From: Maribacter arenosus
GTDB taxonomy: Bacteria > Bacteroidota > Bacteroidia > Flavobacteriales > Flavobacteriaceae
Assembly (NCBI RefSeq): GCF_014610845.1
Contig: NZ_JABTCG010000005.1
Span: 62,001-126,000 of the forward strand
Length of the DNA: 64,000 nt
Reading direction: 5' to 3'
This document shows, in pieces, positions 45,152 to 54,831 of the stretch (position 1 is the first letter of the stretch; each line of letters starts with the position of its first letter). The translations under genes were made by a program, and so were the position numbers. The notes below the pieces were generated by a model. That model was not told the origin of the DNA and made no database searches. It saw only the letters and a list, made by a program, of their open reading frames with translations.

Positions 45152-47475
45152 CTATTTCAAAAACCATTTTCGGACCGTCTCCTCCGCCATTTTATTGTTT
45201 GGGGTAAAGGCATTGTTCTCACGCCCGCGATATTCGAGATAACTCGGGAATTTCCACCAAAGAATTCCTTGGCACCAAAGTTGGTTTTCAATGCCTTCGA
45301 ATATTATTTCATAACAGCGTTTCTGATGGTCTTCGTTAAAACTGTCATCGCCATCAGCATGTGGATTTTTCCAGGGCATATTGATACTCCGGAAACCGAT
45401 TTCGGTAAATACGATTGGTTTTTTATACTCTTCATAAACGGTCTTGATCTTTGTTTTGACGGTATCGAATTTCGCTTTCAGCTCCTCGACCGTGGGATCG
45501 TCTTTTTTGCTTAGTGGGTAGTAGCAGTTGAGGCCGATAAAATCAAGTTCGTCCCAAAAGTCGATATTTTCGAACTCCGTACCCCAATTGGCGGCGTAGG
45601 TAATTTTTCCATTATACAAACCTCTGGTCTTTCGTATGATTTCCCGCCAAGCATCCCCGTGACCAAGCGTTGCTTTGGTAAATTCAACACCAAGGCTGAG
45701 GGCATCCATATCATGGATTTCCGCTAAAAAAGCATAGTGGCGTATCCACCGATAATACTGGTCAAAAAATAGCTTCCAATCGGATTCGTTCGACATCTCG
45801 ATATCGCCGGGCCAACTGCCTCCGCCTACCCAGACTTGAGGTTTCAATACCGTAAACATGCCCAAAATTTTGGCTTCATAGGCCGAATGCACCAAACTTT
45901 CGTCATTTTCATCATTGGCACTATCACTAAATCGGAATGGTTCGGGTTTTTTACTGTCACGCATAAAGGTATAGGGCACCAAGGCCAAGGCATTGCTGCC
46001 CATTTGAATTTGTTTTTTGATGGACTCCGTTGCTTTTTTGGAAACATACCCGTTATAGATACCGTGGCCTTCGTGGGCAAAATTGAATCCTTTGAGATAG
46101 GGTATTGAGGTATCGTCTTTTTTTCCGAGTTCAACGTTTTTGGCATTCTTGAAGAGAAACTGCTGCCATCCGGTTTCCAAATCTCGGATTTCTTTTTTGG
46201 AAGGAATCCAATCGGGATACTTTTTCAAAAAAATTTCCTTGCCCCAGGTTTCCAATAGAAAACCCGTTAGGGAGGCCGACAAACAATCAACGACCAAGGG
46301 AGATTCAATCCCCACTATTTCGTTATCCAAAAGTTCGGTCAAGGTTAGAGCGTTACCGGATTTGTACAAACGAGCCGTCCAATATCGATACCCTTTCCGT
46401 TGCCATTGTTCGGTAAAATAGATAGGCAATCCGCGCAACAAAGCCTTTGTTTTTCAGCACCTATTAAATGATACACCGCAAGTGCGTTTTCCTTTTCGAT
46501 AAAGTTTTCGGTGTACTTTTCGTTGATTACGGTATGTACCGAATTGTCGATAGGGTCAAAATGAGCTTGCATTGTATTGCCGGTCATCAATCCTTTTTCC
46601 TCGGCACTTTTATACGTATGATAGGTCATTGTCGGAAGCTGACGGTTATTCCCAAAGAAGTCTAAAATAGAATTTGTCGTTTCTTCAATTTTGGTCGCAA
46701 GTGAAAGAACAGCTTCAGGACTAAGGGCATTCTGATGGTCTATAAAATCGAAATGCGTAGAATTATGTATCAAATCGTTTCCTGAAGAAAAATCAAATAA
46801 GGTCGATTCGTCCAATTTCCAATCTGAACCAAAATCGCCCATCACGATTCTTGTATTGTTGCGGTAGATTTCATAATCCATGTTTTGTCGAAAAAAGGAA
46901 CGGCCTCCTTCCTTGACCTTGTTCTCAAAAAAATCATAGATTTTGGATTCTTCCATACCGGTTAGAACATTAATGGGCAAGGTATCGTTTTCCATATTCG
47001 GATACGAGCCTATGGATAGCACGGTATTATCCGAGGTATATTCCTTTTGATTGAATCGGATTTTATCCACCTCTAATTGAAATGGGATATTGTTGGTCAT
47101 CCGTTTTAGTATTGGGTTGCCTTTGGGGGTGCCTACTAGATAGATGATGTTTTTTTCAATATCGGAATCGATTGTTTGGGAAGCTTCTTTAAATCGGACG
47201 GCAACACTTCTCCAGGAATCATCTTGTGGGATTTTGGACAATGAATCCAGTATAGTCTGGTATTTTTCCGTTAGTTTTTTGTTTTCCGCACCATAAACGA
47301 CCAAGATTTCCCTCTTTTGAAAAAAGCTCCGCCGCAGTTGTCGACGGGTGGGGATGGAATCATTTTCCGAAACATCGGTTCCTGTGTCAGTATTATCCTG
47401 TAATACGGAAAACGCACCAAAAATGAAAAGGCATGGGGCGATAATCCAAAAAAGATATTTCATTTTAAATTTCAT
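45152..47475 (-). pseudogene. Frameshifted gene: gluzincin-peptidase-like N-terminal part fused to a GH113-like TIM barrel
   Basis: Two frames overlap on the minus strand. The first (47475 to about 46450) has an N-terminal membrane anchor and a peptidase-like region that breaks at GAEKQ. The second, from about 46447, continues ALLRGLPIYFTEQW, as expected for the same protein, and then gives KGFNFAHEGHGIYNGYVS and a TIM barrel resembling GH113 endo-mannanases (WVGGGSWPGDIEMSNESDW; YAANWGTEFENIDFWDELDF; FTEIGFRS). One missing base in the A-rich AAAAACAAAGG stretch would explain it. The joined product would be about 775 aa. No HExxH is visible in the first part. It lies 63 bp downstream of GH3, on the same strand. 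A sequencing error cannot be excluded. Confidence 0.75.
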
Positions 47476-47538
47476 ACTCAGCAGTAGCTACCAGGTGTTC
47501 CTATCATTTTTTTTGATGAACAAATTGCAAATTCATAC

Positions 47539-49413
47539 TTATTCAAAATTCGAATATTCTTCATAACTCAATCCATGTCCAAATGGATACAAGGGATTTT
47601 CCGAATCATGCGGGACATCCTCCTTTTGATTCTCTACTGCTTCCACACTCGACGGAAGTTCAATAGGCAGATTCCCTGTCGGATTAAATTCTCCAAAAAT
47701 CATCTCTACTAGAATTTCGTCCTCACAATCAAAATCTACAATAAGCGATTTACTGGCGGTATTGATTTCCGGAATGACAGCTGGCCGATTCATCGTCAAT
47801 ATAGAAACGGTTGGTTTTGTATGGATCAAATCCAACAGTTTCCTTTTCTCGGCATCCGGAAAGTCCAATCTTCCCTGATGGAATATTCGCTCCAGAAAAT
47901 AGTTAGTATCGGTTACAGGGGTATAAGGTGTTGTTAATTTTAAGAGAATAATATCGGCCTCTTGAGGGGTTTTCACAACGGTCGCATACCCGGTCAAGGC
48001 TTCAGGATCTAATCCTTCTGAAAACACTTTGATATTTTTTGAAAGGGGCAGTATATTTTTTTCATTTTTCAATAAGACCAATGATTTTCGTTGTGCTTCT
48101 TTCCCTTTTTCCTTAAAACTTTCATTTTCAAAAACCTTGAGATTCTCTTCTTTCAAATAAGGGTCATCAAAAAGCCCAAGGACAAACTTGTCGTGCAAAA
48201 TTCGTCGAATCGAAGCATCGATACGCGCTTCGCTAATACTGCCTTCCTTTACCAACTCCACTACAAGGTCGGCACAAGATTCCCCTCCGAACATATCGAC
48301 CCCGGCATCCAGTATTTTCTTTACCCGTTCTTTTTGTGAAAGATCTTCGACACCCCAAGCCGATGCTTTTTTCGCGGGGTTATCGGAAACCAGCGCCCAA
48401 TCGGTACAAACAACACCTTGATAGCCTAATGAATCCCTTAGCAGATCTGTAACGATTTCTCTATTAAAACCGAAGGCCACTTGTTCTTCAGTAATACCAA
48501 CGGGAACGCCATAATACAACATTATTTGAGCAGTTTTGGCGGGTAAAGCTCCGTCAACAAAAGGTTTCAAATGGTAATCGAACATACCTCCCGGATAAAC
48601 CTGTTCTTTTCCGGTTTCAAAATGTGCGTCCATACCATCTTTTTGAGGGCCGCCACCAGGAAAGTGTTTGGTCATGGTCAATACGCTTGAATTGTTCAAG
48701 GTATCTCCTTGGAAACCCAAAATATAGGCTTTTGTCAGTTTCGCACTCAATTCGGCATCTTCCCCAAAAGTAGTATAGGTTCTGAACCAACGAGGTTCGG
48801 TCGCGAGATCAGCCATGGGGTGTAAGGCCAAACGAATACCGAGTGCAGTATACTCCTGACGTGAAATATCGCCGAACGTTCGTATCAAATCAGGATCACC
48901 AATGGCCCCGAAACCCAATTCAGAGGGCCACCGTGAATGATACCTATCTTTCCCGGCGGCTTCACTGAAACGAAGACTATGTCTAGGGTCTGAATAGAAG
49001 GTAACCGGAATTCCCAGTCTAGTACCTTCAGCAATTTTTTGGACTGTATTGTTTAGTTCCAAAAGTTCTTTTGCAGTCGCAGCGCCAGGCATGTCCAAAT
49101 GGTTGATCATTACCTTGGTAATCAAAGAATCGACTCGCCCCATATCCTCGCCCATATCGATTCCCGAAATGGCATTGAACAGCAATCCGGCCTTTTCTTC
49201 CGTATTCATCTGGGACAGCAGGTCTTCGATTCTATCTTCCAATGCAGCTTTCGGGTCTTCATAGCTATCGAGCTTGCCATTCTTATTAAGGTCTCTAAAC
49301 GACTCGGTCGCGGGATTTTCCTTTTTAGAATTACAGCCCAATAGAAAGATGGCAAGGAATAGACTAAGCGCCAGTTTTCCGTTTTTTCGCCAAGAACTAT
49401 TTATTTTTTTCAT
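47539..49413 (-). CDS. GH3 lipoprotein (beta-glucosidase/beta-hexosaminidase type)
   Basis: 624 aa with lipobox LLGC near residue 27. After the EF-hand-like FRDLNKNGKLDSYED (about 38-52) comes the GH3 barrel (about 75-370) with TMTKHFPGGGPQ and nucleophile Asp338 in VVCTDWALVS; the second alpha/beta domain (about 400-560) includes LLKNEKNILPLS, which completes GH3. The C-terminal fibronectin-like domain is absent or very short: it ends NPLYPFGHGLSYEEY. Terminal beta-sugar removal at the cell surface is likely; sugar specificity is not certain. Tandem repeats lie upstream at 49524-49594. Confidence 0.92.
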   Translation of the reverse strand: MKKINSSWRKNGKLALSLFLAIFLLGCNSKKENPATESFRDLNKNGKLDSYEDPKAALEDRIEDLLSQMNTEEKAGLLFNAISGIDMGEDMGRVDSLITKVMINHLDMPGAATAKELLELNNTVQKIAEGTRLGIPVTFYSDPRHSLRFSEAAGKDRYHSRWPSELGFGAIGDPDLIRTFGDISRQEYTALGIRLALHPMADLATEPRWFRTYTTFGEDAELSAKLTKAYILGFQGDTLNNSSVLTMTKHFPGGGPQKDGMDAHFETGKEQVYPGGMFDYHLKPFVDGALPAKTAQIMLYYGVPVGITEEQVAFGFNREIVTDLLRDSLGYQGVVCTDWALVSDNPAKKASAWGVEDLSQKERVKKILDAGVDMFGGESCADLVVELVKEGSISEARIDASIRRILHDKFVLGLFDDPYLKEENLKVFENESFKEKGKEAQRKSLVLLKNEKNILPLSKNIKVFSEGLDPEALTGYATVVKTPQEADIILLKLTTPYTPVTDTNYFLERIFHQGRLDFPDAEKRKLLDLIHTKPTVSILTMNRPAVIPEINTASKSLIVDFDCEDEILVEMIFGEFNPTGNLPIELPSSVEAVENQKEDVPHDSENPLYPFGHGLSYEEYSNFE

Positions 49414-49840
49414 CTAAGAATTTGAGTTGGTTTTTGCTTTTTTACATGCTTCAAAGATCCATCGTTGAACGTACGGACAATTGATTCTATTGATTGATAA
49501 TGCCGTAGGCTAAAAATAAGGTTTTTAGTCCAACACTTATTGCAAAACCTGTCATCGACAGATTTTGTCCAACAAATGACAATTTTATCCGACAATGTTG
49601 TTTGAGGAACAGTTTCTGTCGTTTACAGAAAATAAAAATGGTATTTAGAACAAAAGCCCAAATTTTAAACAGTCAATTTTATCCAGCGGATATCATTAAT
49701 AATATTTGTGCCATTCTTCTCCCCCGGGATTTTGAATTTAACAAATGTAGATACCCTATAAACATTCATTGTCAATTCATAATATTATCAACGTAAACCC
49801 TTAATTAATTATTCATAACTAGTATTTAAATTTTGACACT
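49414..49840. other. Divergent intergenic region between GH3 and YceI (427 bp)
   Basis: Contains the three-copy direct repeat at 49524-49594. The right half (49620-49840) is AT-rich, with TAATATTTGTGCC near 49697-49709, a -7-like sequence. No gene or tRNA is seen. Confidence 0.5.
49524..49594. repeat. Three direct copies of TTT(T/A)(G/A)TCC(A/G)ACA upstream of GH3
   Basis: Copies at 49524-49535, 49563-49574 and 49583-49594 start 39 and 20 bp apart, close to four and two helical turns. The last two belong to 20-bp blocks starting ATTTT. Their position 110-180 bp upstream of GH3 suggests activator binding sites. Confidence 0.5.
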
Positions 49841-50401
49841 ATGAAAAAAGTTGCTTTTAGTTTTCTGTTAATTGCTTGTGCCACGCTAACCGCACAATCG
49901 ACTTGGAAGTCCGATAACGCACACTCCAAGGTAGGTTTTGCCATAACCCACCTGATGATTTCGGAGGTCGAAGGGCATTTCGGGGAATTTGATATTACAG
50001 CTACCGCTGATGATACTTTCAGCGAGCCCGATTTTACCGTTGATATCAAAACGGCCAGTATCGACACCGATAACGATCGGAGGGACGAGCATTTACGCAG
50101 TGCCGATTTTTTTGATGCGGAGACGCATCCTTCCCTGTCCTTTGCCACCACAGGATTTGAAAAAACCGGGGACAAAACCTTCAAACTAACCGGCGACCTG
50201 ACCCTACACGGTGTGACCAAACCCGTAACCTTGGAAGGCAAGCTTAACGGAATCATTACCGATCAGCGCAGTAAAAAATTGAAAGCCGGGTTAAAATTGA
50301 CCGGTACCGTAAACCGATTGGAATTTGGAGTTGGCGGCGATACCCCGACATTGGGCGACGATGTTGAAATGACCATTAATCTCGAAATGGCGCAACAATA
50401 A
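49841..50401 (+). CDS. YceI-family lipocalin-like protein, periplasmic
   Basis: 186 aa with a signal peptide (cleavage near LTAQS, residue 19). YceI signs: WKSDNAHSKVGFAITHLMIS, VDIKTASIDTDNDRRDEHLR, and DLTLHGVTKPVTLEGKL at about 125-142. The fold binds polyisoprenoids or quinone-like lipids. It opens a short rightward series: a 32-aa membrane peptide, a PepSY-type protein, and an exported O-methyltransferase. Confidence 0.93.
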   Translation: MKKVAFSFLLIACATLTAQSTWKSDNAHSKVGFAITHLMISEVEGHFGEFDITATADDTFSEPDFTVDIKTASIDTDNDRRDEHLRSADFFDAETHPSLSFATTGFEKTGDKTFKLTGDLTLHGVTKPVTLEGKLNGIITDQRSKKLKAGLKLTGTVNRLEFGVGGDTPTLGDDVEMTINLEMAQQ

Positions 50402-50494
50402 AGCATAGTTGATGTTTGTTAGTTGAAATGGTCTTGGGGCTTGCACCTTGGGCCGTTTCCAACAAACGCGAATTTTAAGAAAAATAATAGTACA

Positions 50495-50593
50495 ATGGCC
50501 AGTCCAGTTCAAAATGGAAAAAAATATTTCAAGTTCATCATTTGGTATATGATCTATGTCGGCATATTGATCTGGATCGTCACTACCAACTAG
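50495..50593 (+). CDS. 32-aa single-helix membrane peptide
   Basis: ATG at 50495, stop TAG at 50591. The sequence has a polar start (MASPVQNGKKYFK) and one hydrophobic helix (FIIWYMIYVGILIWIV). It ends 14 bp before the PepSY-type gene begins, so it is probably translated with it. I recognise no family; it could be a small partner subunit. A chance frame is possible. Confidence 0.5.
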   Translation: MASPVQNGKKYFKFIIWYMIYVGILIWIVTTN

Positions 50594-50607
50594 CGGAAAA
50601 TTAAATT

Positions 50608-51117
50608 ATGGGAAGAAAAACAGAACAGGCCTTTAGGGTCGTCCATCGGTATTTGGGCTTCTTTCTGGCCGGAATCATGATCGTTTATGCTATCAGCGGT
50701 ATCGTGCTCACTTTTAGGAATACGGATTATCTGAAAAAGGAAATCCATATTGAAAAGACCTTGGAGCCGAACATTGCCGCCGAGGACTTAGGCCGCGCCC
50801 TGGGCATGGGACGGTTTCAAGTGGATAAGGTAGAAGGCGACCTCATGTACTTCAGAGGCGGAACCTATAATAAAAAAACAGGAGTTGCAGATTATACCGA
50901 GAAGAAACTGCCGCTGCTGTTGGAGAACATGAACAAGATCCATAAGATGCATTCTGGCCATCCCCTGTTTTGGTTGGGTATTTTCTTCGGGGTCTCGCTT
51001 TTGTTCTTTGCCGTTTCCGCCTTTTGGATGTTCAGGCCCACCACCTCGGTATTTAAAAAGGGAATGTACTTTACCATTGGCGGGATTGCGTTGACGATTA
51101 TTTTGCTCTATGTTTAA
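50608..51117 (+). CDS. PepSY-associated transmembrane protein
   Basis: 169 aa with an N-terminal helix (about 15-35: FFLAGIMIVYAISGIVLTF) preceded by RVVHRYLG, a PepSY-domain-like stretch (about 50-110), MNKIHKMHSGHPLFW and two closing helices (about 120-145 and 152-169). These match PepSY_TM proteins, which carry His residues thought to bind haem and belong to metal- or haem-reductase-like inner membrane proteins. It is shorter than full PepSY_TM proteins (about 380 aa). It starts 14 bp after the small peptide and 38 bp before the methyltransferase. Confidence 0.85.
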   Translation: MGRKTEQAFRVVHRYLGFFLAGIMIVYAISGIVLTFRNTDYLKKEIHIEKTLEPNIAAEDLGRALGMGRFQVDKVEGDLMYFRGGTYNKKTGVADYTEKKLPLLLENMNKIHKMHSGHPLFWLGIFFGVSLLFFAVSAFWMFRPTTSVFKKGMYFTIGGIALTIILLYV

Positions 51118-51155
51118 TGGGTCATAAAAAATTCTATTCTTAAAAATATGTTGAT

Positions 51156-51827
51156 ATGAAACAGTCCGTATTTTCTTATAGACCTCTTTTCGCCCTGCTC
51201 ATTCTTTCAAGTTTTTTTCTTGTGAATTTTGCTCATGGGCAAAAAACAGCCAAAGATATAGACTTGGATTCCAAAGTAAAAACATTTCTCAAGGAGAATA
51301 ATAACAGTTGGCGCGATATGAATGTCCCAGCCTCTGACGGGCAGTTGCTCTACGATATCATCGTGGAGAAGGGATATACCAAAGCCCTTGAGATCGGTAC
51401 TTCTACGGGGCATTCCTCCATTTGGATCGCTTGGGCGCTTAGTAAGACCGGAGGTAAATTGACCACAATCGAAATCGATGAATCACGCCATAAAGAGGCA
51501 CTTGCCAATTTTAGGGAAGCCGGATTGTCGGAATATATCGATGCCCGTTTAGCCGATGCCCATGAACTGGTAAACGAACTTAAAGGTCCCTTTGATTTCG
51601 TTTTCAGCGATGCCGATAAGGATTGGTACACCAATTATTTTATAGCGGTCGACCCAAAATTGGAATCGGGAGGCTGCTTTACCGCCCACAATGTCCGTCC
51701 GTTGGAAAGCAGTCGCAGGGGAATGGCGGGAGCGCAGGAGTATCTGAAATACGTACAAGGTCTTGATAATTACACCACTACGGTCGACGGTTCTGGGAGC
51801 GGTCTGGCCATCAGCTACAAAAATTGA
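51156..51827 (+). CDS. Class I SAM-dependent O-methyltransferase with N-terminal signal peptide
   Basis: 223 aa. A clear signal-like segment (LFALLILSSFFLVNFAHGQ) is followed by the catechol-O-methyltransferase fold: LEIGTSTGHSSIWIAWAL (motif I), TTIEIDESRHKEALANF, FDFVFSDADKDWYTNYF (metal-binding Asp region), GGCFTAHNV. The domain begins shortly after residue 30, so no shorter start would remove the hydrophobic part without losing helices. SAM is made in the cytoplasm, so an exported methyltransferase is odd; the segment may be an anchor. Substrate unknown. Confidence 0.87.
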   Translation: MKQSVFSYRPLFALLILSSFFLVNFAHGQKTAKDIDLDSKVKTFLKENNNSWRDMNVPASDGQLLYDIIVEKGYTKALEIGTSTGHSSIWIAWALSKTGGKLTTIEIDESRHKEALANFREAGLSEYIDARLADAHELVNELKGPFDFVFSDADKDWYTNYFIAVDPKLESGGCFTAHNVRPLESSRRGMAGAQEYLKYVQGLDNYTTTVDGSGSGLAISYKN

Positions 51828-51851
51828 TCTCAAGTGCATAGTTAAGGGAAG

Positions 51852-52022
51852 ATGGGCCTATCAAGAAAGCTAAGGCTTTTCCTCCTGATCACCAGAGTGC
51901 TGGCCAATCTGATCAGGACCAGTATTTTTCCCATTCTGGGTGTAATCGACGCATTCAAATTGCGAAGGTCTAGCCGGTCGGTCCTGAAGCTTCCCGATTA
52001 TCATTGGGTACAGCTCTTATAG
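51852..52022 (+). CDS. Possible 56-aa small protein (uncertain)
   Basis: An ATG at 51852 opens a 56-codon frame ending TAG at 52020-52022, with a hydrophobic first half (LRLFLLITRVLANLIR) and a basic stretch later. It is the only frame that fills the 343-bp space between the methyltransferase and the receptor. No homology is recognised and no clear ribosome site is seen. Chance is quite possible. Confidence 0.25.
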   Translation: MGLSRKLRLFLLITRVLANLIRTSIFPILGVIDAFKLRRSSRSVLKLPDYHWVQLL

Positions 52023-52170
52023 CTGTCGGTAAACTTTTTTATTTTGACAATGGCCTTTTTTGAACGTCCGGCCGAATCCTCGGTCGAATTGCTGACCGTA
52101 CAGATCGGAATATCCTTTTTGCTTATTTTAAAAAAAACTACCGACCTTGAACCGGTTAAACAGATTACTT

Positions 52171-54585
52171 ATGAAATACGTAATTACAATTTTTTTACTA
52201 TTGATCTGCAGTTGTGGTTTTGCGCAGGAAAATATTACTATTTCAGGACAGCTCTATGATGGGGAAACCGAAGAAACCATGCCCTTTGCAAATGTAGCCT
52301 TACACGGTTTTGACGACAATATATTGTTAACGGGAGCCATTACCGATGATAATGGCAGGTTTGAAATATTGGAGATTCCCCTTGGTAAATACCGGCTTTA
52401 TTTTTCGTTTTTAGGATATACGACTACTGAACGAACTCTAGTGGCAGATGGCTTGAACACTATTTTTGATTTGGGAAAAATCGAACTCGCCCCCAGTGCG
52501 GAAGCCCTGACCGAAGTAGAGGTCGTCGGAAAACAGGAAACCACCAATTCAGACCTCAACAAAAAGACCTTAAATCTCAATAATACGATTGCGCAGTCGG
52601 GGGGTTCGGTCTTAGATGCCATGAAAACCATGCCGGGGGTAGCCTTTGACCAAGATGGCAAAGTAATTCTACGGGGCAGTGATAAAGTAGTGGTCCTTAT
52701 AGACGGAAAGCAAAGTAGCCTAACGGGTTTTGGCAATCAAAAGGGATTGGCGAATATTCCCGCCTCCAATATTGAAAAAATCGAGATCATCAATAATCCA
52801 TCTGCAAAATATGATGCAAACGGTTTTGCGGGGATTGTCAATATCATTTATAAAAAAGAAAAACAAACAGGCTTCAATGGCGATGTCGGACTTTCATTTG
52901 GATTGGGCGCCCTCGGCAAACGAAAAGAAGATACACAAACCGATCTGGGCTCTTTTTCGGTAAATCCGAAATTGATTCCAAGTTTGAACCTGAACTATAA
53001 GACCGGGAAGTTGAACTATTTTATGCAATCGGAATTTATTGTCCAGGAAGCCCTTCCGAACAACGAGTTCACGACCCGAAATTATGATGATGGGAGAACT
53101 ATTATATCACAAGTTCCTGAAAACAGGAAGCAATTTCGTACTATAGTCAACGGTGGCATCGATTGGGAAATTGACGGGAACAATAGCCTCACGATTTCAG
53201 GTCTTTACGACCGTGAAAAACATATTGATACGGCCCAGGTCGCCTTTATCGATTTAAATTCCGATAGCAGAAACCGATTCTATACTTGGGAGGAAAGCGA
53301 GGTAACCCGTTACATCAATGTGGCCGCGAACTACAAACACAATTTTCCGCAAGTCGGACATACACTAACAACCAATGTCCAATATACACAGGGGCTCGAA
53401 GATGAAACCTATTCCCTGAACGATAGCTCTGCGGTTCGTATAGGTAGGGATAAAACGAATATCCTTGCCATTGAAAACACCACGAGTTTTTCCTCCGATT
53501 ATGTAAGGCCCTTGAAAAACGGAAGGATGGAACTGGGTGCTAAAGCTCGAATCCGCCGCCTCCCCGTTGATTATACCATTACGCCCGGGCAGAATTCCAT
53601 CATCTATCCTAATTTGGGAATTTTTTCCGATTGGGGCGAAAATCTCTATGCGGGCTATGTCAATTACGTGCTGGAGAAAGAAAAATACGATGTTGAAGCT
53701 GGTCTACGTGCAGAACAAACGAACGTTTTTTACGATTTGGATCCAATCAATATTTATTATCCAAATAACGATGCATACGATTATTTCGAATTGTTTCCCA
53801 GCATGCGTTTTAGCTATAAATTAAACGGAAACAATAAGCTATCTGCATTTTACAACCGACGCATCGATCGCCCGGGCGAGCCTGAACTACGGGTTTTTCC
53901 GAAATATGACGATCCCGAGCTGTTGAAGGTCGGTAATCCGTATTTAAGGCCACAATTTACGGATGCCTTCGAAATTGCCCATAAATATTCCTGGGACAGC
54001 GGTTCTCTCTTTTCGGCGGTATATCACAGGATTATCAAAGATCAGTATATGCGTATATTCAGTATCGATGATTCTAATCCCGATTATCAAATTGTGAACC
54101 GTATCTACCAGAATACGGGCCGTGCCACAAATTCGGGCATCGAACTACTATTTAGCCAGGATTTTGGGAGCAAGGTTCAGTTTTCGACCAGCTTCAACGG
54201 ATATGAAAACACCATTGATCCGTTTTTGGGAACCTTGCTGTTTCCCTTTGAAAGATCTTTTACCATCAAGGAATCCTCCGATACGACATGGGATGCCAAG
54301 CTCTCCGGCGAATTCAAGTTCGGTAGCGACCTAACAGCACAATTGACGGCGGTTTACTTTGCCGATAGAAACATCCCGCAAGGCAAACAGTTGGCAAGGG
54401 CATCTGTGGACCTCGGTTTTAAAAAAACGTTCTTGAAAAACAAAGGGGAACTGACCCTATCGGCGACCGACCTTTTTAACCGATTCGGTATCCGCCAACA
54501 AATCAACGGAGAAGGGTTTACTGCCCGCTATGAAAATCTTTATGAAACCCAAGTCGTTCGTCTGGGAACAAAAATCAGGTTTTGA
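52171..54585 (+). CDS. TonB-dependent outer-membrane receptor
   Basis: 804 aa from the ATG at 52171, which starts a signal peptide (cleavage near CGFAQ; a TTG 24 bp upstream is in frame but spoils it). Domains: CarboxypepD-regulatory-like (about 25-105: GETEETMPFANVALHG), a plug domain (about 120-225: MKTMPGVAFDQDGKVILRG; IEKIEIINNPSAKYDANG) and a C-terminal barrel (about 250-804) of the OMP_b-brl_3 kind. This size and domain set match a receptor for siderophores, metals or peptides rather than a SusC. No SusD gene is adjacent. Substrate unknown. Confidence 0.9.
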   Translation: MKYVITIFLLLICSCGFAQENITISGQLYDGETEETMPFANVALHGFDDNILLTGAITDDNGRFEILEIPLGKYRLYFSFLGYTTTERTLVADGLNTIFDLGKIELAPSAEALTEVEVVGKQETTNSDLNKKTLNLNNTIAQSGGSVLDAMKTMPGVAFDQDGKVILRGSDKVVVLIDGKQSSLTGFGNQKGLANIPASNIEKIEIINNPSAKYDANGFAGIVNIIYKKEKQTGFNGDVGLSFGLGALGKRKEDTQTDLGSFSVNPKLIPSLNLNYKTGKLNYFMQSEFIVQEALPNNEFTTRNYDDGRTIISQVPENRKQFRTIVNGGIDWEIDGNNSLTISGLYDREKHIDTAQVAFIDLNSDSRNRFYTWEESEVTRYINVAANYKHNFPQVGHTLTTNVQYTQGLEDETYSLNDSSAVRIGRDKTNILAIENTTSFSSDYVRPLKNGRMELGAKARIRRLPVDYTITPGQNSIIYPNLGIFSDWGENLYAGYVNYVLEKEKYDVEAGLRAEQTNVFYDLDPINIYYPNNDAYDYFELFPSMRFSYKLNGNNKLSAFYNRRIDRPGEPELRVFPKYDDPELLKVGNPYLRPQFTDAFEIAHKYSWDSGSLFSAVYHRIIKDQYMRIFSIDDSNPDYQIVNRIYQNTGRATNSGIELLFSQDFGSKVQFSTSFNGYENTIDPFLGTLLFPFERSFTIKESSDTTWDAKLSGEFKFGSDLTAQLTAVYFADRNIPQGKQLARASVDLGFKKTFLKNKGELTLSATDLFNRFGIRQQINGEGFTARYENLYETQVVRLGTKIRF

Positions 54586-54725
54586 AGCAGTTCAAAACGG
54601 GCCCTAAAACCTCAGGCAGCGCGTAGGCCTAACCAAATGTGGAAAAAAGTAAATAATCAAAATAAGGTTAGCCTCAAGTAGATTTTTTCGAACAAGGCCT
54701 TTGGAACTAAACTTCCAGGTCGACA

Positions 54726-54750
54726 CCTAATCATCCACAAAATCATTAGG
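54726..54750. repeat. Inverted repeat CCTAAT-N13-ATTAGG upstream of GH67
   Basis: Two exact 6-bp arms separated by 13 bp, 81 bp before the GH67 start. Could be an operator. Six bases per arm is limited evidence. Confidence 0.3.
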
Positions 54751-54831
54751 ATAGCGCTTATTTCGTATCTTCCAAAACAATGTCGCGCTCTCCGGCCTAT
54801 TTGAAACACCAAAATCCACCACTACTAGCAA

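Noticed and set aside
46440-46460. Programmed -1 frameshift at the A-rich stretch
   Set aside because: The heptamer phase is wrong: the incoming frame reads GAA AAA CAA, not the X XXY YYZ pattern. A one-base loss is simpler.
52171-54585. SusC of a polysaccharide utilisation locus
   Set aside because: It has about 804 aa against about 1000 for SusC, no SusD gene follows it, and the barrel resembles the OMP_b-brl_3 type.
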